This document shows, one piece after another, positions 22,701-23,924 of a stretch of DNA of 23,924 nt. The translations under genes were made by a program, and so were the position numbers. Position 1 is the first letter of the stretch, and every line of letters begins with the position of its first letter. The stretch comes from a virus, in IMG/VR virus record IMGVR_UViG_3300038485_000059, positions 1-23,924 of that record; one strand, written 5' to 3'. Under the pieces are notes generated by a model that saw nothing but the letters and a program-made list of their open reading frames with translations, did not search any database and was not told the DNA's origin.

Positions 22701-23924
22701 AATGCGACCTAGCTTGGCTTGGAACTCTGGGTTACTAAATGCCTCTGCCACGAACTCATCTATATTGGTAGCGCCGTATGCAGTATCCAAGCGGTCTTTA
22801 ACTGACTCAAACAAGTTACGCATTTGCTGCGCAGCAGGAGTATTCTTAGCAATTTCGTGAGAGGTTACAGCGTGCATAGCCTCATGAAGTAGGACGTGGT
22901 TTCTAAGGTCTGCGTCTTGGTTAAGAGTAATAGTATCTGTTTTAGGATCGTACAGACCCGCTACTGTTTTGCCTTCGGCATTTACTAAACCGCTAGCCAT
23001 TACGACTTTAGTATTACCCAAACCCTGTTCTATAGCGGCGGCCACACGGGATACTGTTGCATCTGTACTCTTCGTAAGGTCGTTTATCGCCCCACGTAAA
23101 TCACCGGCATCCAGCTTAGCCCGAATCTGTTGGGATAGTGGCTGACTAGAAACAGCTATAGCGTCCGCAGGTAATGGTAACCCCATAGACTCGCGCATAA
23201 ACCGCACTGTGTTGGACAACTCTTTACGTGACGCGACACTTAGGTTCGCTTTAACCCACTCTTGCGCAGCTACATTTTCTTTAGTCAGACCCATAGACAT
23301 ATCGGCAGCTAGTGCGTCTATGCCTTCTTCTAAAGTCTTGCCTTTAAAGTATTTGCTTGCAGGGCTTTTAGGGTTTATAGCGGCCTCAGCGCCGACAAGA
23401 ACATTGTCCTTAGCCCTACTAGCAGACCGCTTGACTTGCGCTTCAGGAGTAGCTTGAGAAACAGCTTCTGCTTCGGCTTTAGCTACATCCGCATCTACAT
23501 CGCCTTCTTCCGCTGCCACCGCAGCAGCTTCAGCTTCCGCTGTGCCTACCGCTTCCTCTTCTACTACAGGCGCAGCTTGAGTTTCTTGTACAGCAGGAGC
23601 AGGAGCAGGGGCAGCAACAGGTTCGGCTTCAGGCTCTACTCGACGTTGCGCTACGGCAGCCTGTAGGGCTGCACCCATAGCTGTAGGAGTACCTTCCGGC
23701 AATTCGGCAGCGCGTTGTACCGCTTCTTGTTGAGCAGCAGTTTGTTTGGCTTGCAGGGCTGCTTTTAGGTCAGCTTGTTTTTGCTGCTCCGCTAGCTGTG
23801 CTTCTCTTCCTGCATACGCTACGTCTTCCTCTTGCCGCCTTGCACCTTCCTCTAAAGTCATTTGCTGGGGTGCTACACCCTCTTCAACAGTATAAGCAGC
23901 CTCTTCAGCGACTTGTTTAGCGTA
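19725..23924 (-). CDS. Giant virion-type protein with zincin motif and PLxRFG-like region (5' end outside window)
   Basis: The frame is open from its stop at 19725 to the window edge, giving about 1399 residues with no start; the ATG at 23861 is internal or only a candidate. Counting from that ATG: residues 1-150 are an Ala/Glu/Gln-rich low-complexity region; HEAMH at 326-330 with E373 in EFVAEAF forms a zincin-like protease motif; YFPLYRKG near 664-670 resembles the PLxRFG motif of giant phage proteins (with RKG in place of RFG); and the C-terminal part has hydrophobic stretches (SSALFAGVQGLPLYGIVSML) followed by long helices. Such large polyvalent proteins are usually carried in the virion and delivered into the host. 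It is the only minus-strand gene here and likely borders the structural module. Confidence 0.75.
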   Translation of the reverse strand, partial: YAKQVAEEAAYTVEEGVAPQQMTLEEGARRQEEDVAYAGREAQLAEQQKQADLKAALQAKQTAAQQEAVQRAAELPEGTPTAMGAALQAAVAQRRVEPEAEPVAAPAPAPAVQETQAAPVVEEEAVGTAEAEAAAVAAEEGDVDADVAKAEAEAVSQATPEAQVKRSASRAKDNVLVGAEAAINPKSPASKYFKGKTLEEGIDALAADMSMGLTKENVAAQEWVKANLSVASRKELSNTVRFMRESMGLPLPADAIAVSSQPLSQQIRAKLDAGDLRGAINDLTKSTDATVSRVAAAIEQGLGNTKVVMASGLVNAEGKTVAGLYDPKTDTITLNQDADLRNHVLLHEAMHAVTSHEIAKNTPAAQQMRNLFESVKDRLDTAYGATNIDEFVAEAFSNPEFQAKLGRITAKGEKISLWSRFKNIVNNILRRLRGQPSKKIESAMDKADSLVAELISPAPESRDAAKLYSATVEGKEKATLDASGRFAKGKISKEDIAVAATAFTTLGGQAQNAVMQFLPLNAVYKIAKEKYPKMAEKAEELFKLLQTKNGDRQKYLSMTKDTADAVERIIGKDKQVKETLNNWTAESTLARVDPTKPRSKYENDTAALEAWDMMNDMLKGMTPAQQKAVKDSYSMLRDSYSKIYEMLVQTMNTRLDQIEDADVRKNLKDKLLTQLLKKEAIEPYFPLYRKGSHWVFYSARDPKTGQVEVYKEAFQSEYAQQEAARQLRNMEGVDNIEVYTRNKTGNFGQVDAQFAFNLLADVRAKGADQKIQDVLLDSLFDIMPERSLVRAFKPRQGTRGFETDALKVFRERMPNFTNQIVNLKHDLNLSKISNDIAAAKNEYKATPEIYSGAEKLEAQLQGYINFARNPKIATWSKALKTAGFGMTLGFNVSSVIVNASNLPIVVLPYLGGRYGFTDTMKAMNNARKIFMGTGMKRRTETFTDEGGREVFEGPSLSNVDFNDPNLSPEMKKYKVLKELMEARGQSNISTTSENLDMENPANTAWTATNAYMGWMFHQGERFNRQVTAMTSYELELAERAKNGELTEQDYKEAAEIALDDTEMTNSGAMAETAPRVAQSDMGNWMMMYKRFGISMYYLQFQMAKQALKGAKDPDERAQAVKQIVGLFASSALFAGVQGLPLYGIVSMLANALLLDEEDEDFDSIAASYFGEGLYSGAINAVFDVDVAPRIGMTNLVYRSLPNREQESLILRTMETIGGPIFGIASRMEDGYDLIAEGEVSRGVERMLPSALSNGMKALRYGTEGATTLRGDPIMEDINAWNVFAQSLGLAPAGYTKQLETNARDKGLERRLNTKRTDMMRDYYMAMKEGDTDSAIELIEEMVAFSERNPYHAIKGSTVGRSVRQHRVSDEIARQLGGITASQRAMQRIIQRRMEDMGEE

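Noticed and set aside
19725-23924. N4-type virion RNA polymerase as the identity of the giant gene
   Set aside because: I see no RNA polymerase motifs; the zincin and PLxRFG-like segments point to another class of virion protein.

Overview
The window looks like the early and replication part of a tailed dsDNA bacteriophage, or a phage-like prophage or metagenomic phage contig. It has densely packed, often overlapping small genes, a family A DNA polymerase, an SNF2-type helicase, a primase-helicase, a candidate ssDNA-binding protein, several small nucleases, a cell wall hydrolase and a giant virion-type protein. Shine-Dalgarno sites precede most genes, so the host is a bacterium. An aquatic proteobacterial host is my guess from the gene mix and is not proven. 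I see no integrase, terminase, portal, capsid, tRNA or CRISPR array here.

Layout. (1) Positions 1-1334 hold six small genes, two of them zinc-ribbon-like. (2) Positions 1346-4701 hold a three-gene cassette: a DUF3150-like protein, a MoxR/CobS-type AAA+ ATPase, and a protein combining a zincin-like HExxH region with a VWA (MIDAS) domain. Two unknown genes and a VRR-NUC nuclease follow, up to 6271. One 20-bp perfect palindrome (TGTTATCGAATTCGATAACA) occurs three times in this part. Two copies sit in related CA-rich leaders just before start codons, which suggests a shared regulatory circuit. (3) Positions 6272-6529 are non-coding with two hairpins. (4) Positions 6530-9157 hold a run of small accessory genes, including DUF4177-like, DUF3310, GNAT-like and a SleB-type cell wall hydrolase. 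(5) Positions 9150-19606 are the replication and recombination block: SNase, DNA polymerase, PD-(D/E)XK nuclease with Fe-S-type cysteines, winged-helix protein, HNH-like basic protein, SNF2 helicase, a coiled-coil protein, an excisionase-like HTH protein, SSB-like protein and primase-helicase. (6) A Rho-independent terminator at 19702-19726 ends the plus-strand block. From there to the window edge a single large gene runs on the minus strand, with its 5' end outside the window. It is probably the edge of the virion module.

How the genes fit together. The polymerase, primase-helicase, SSB-like protein, SNF2 helicase and nucleases would form a largely self-contained replication and recombination apparatus. 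The DUF3150/AAA/VWA cassette is the least understood part. Its family logic is an ATPase paired with a VWA adaptor that remodels or activates a target, but the target in phages is unknown. It also uses isoleucine codons very differently from the replication genes.
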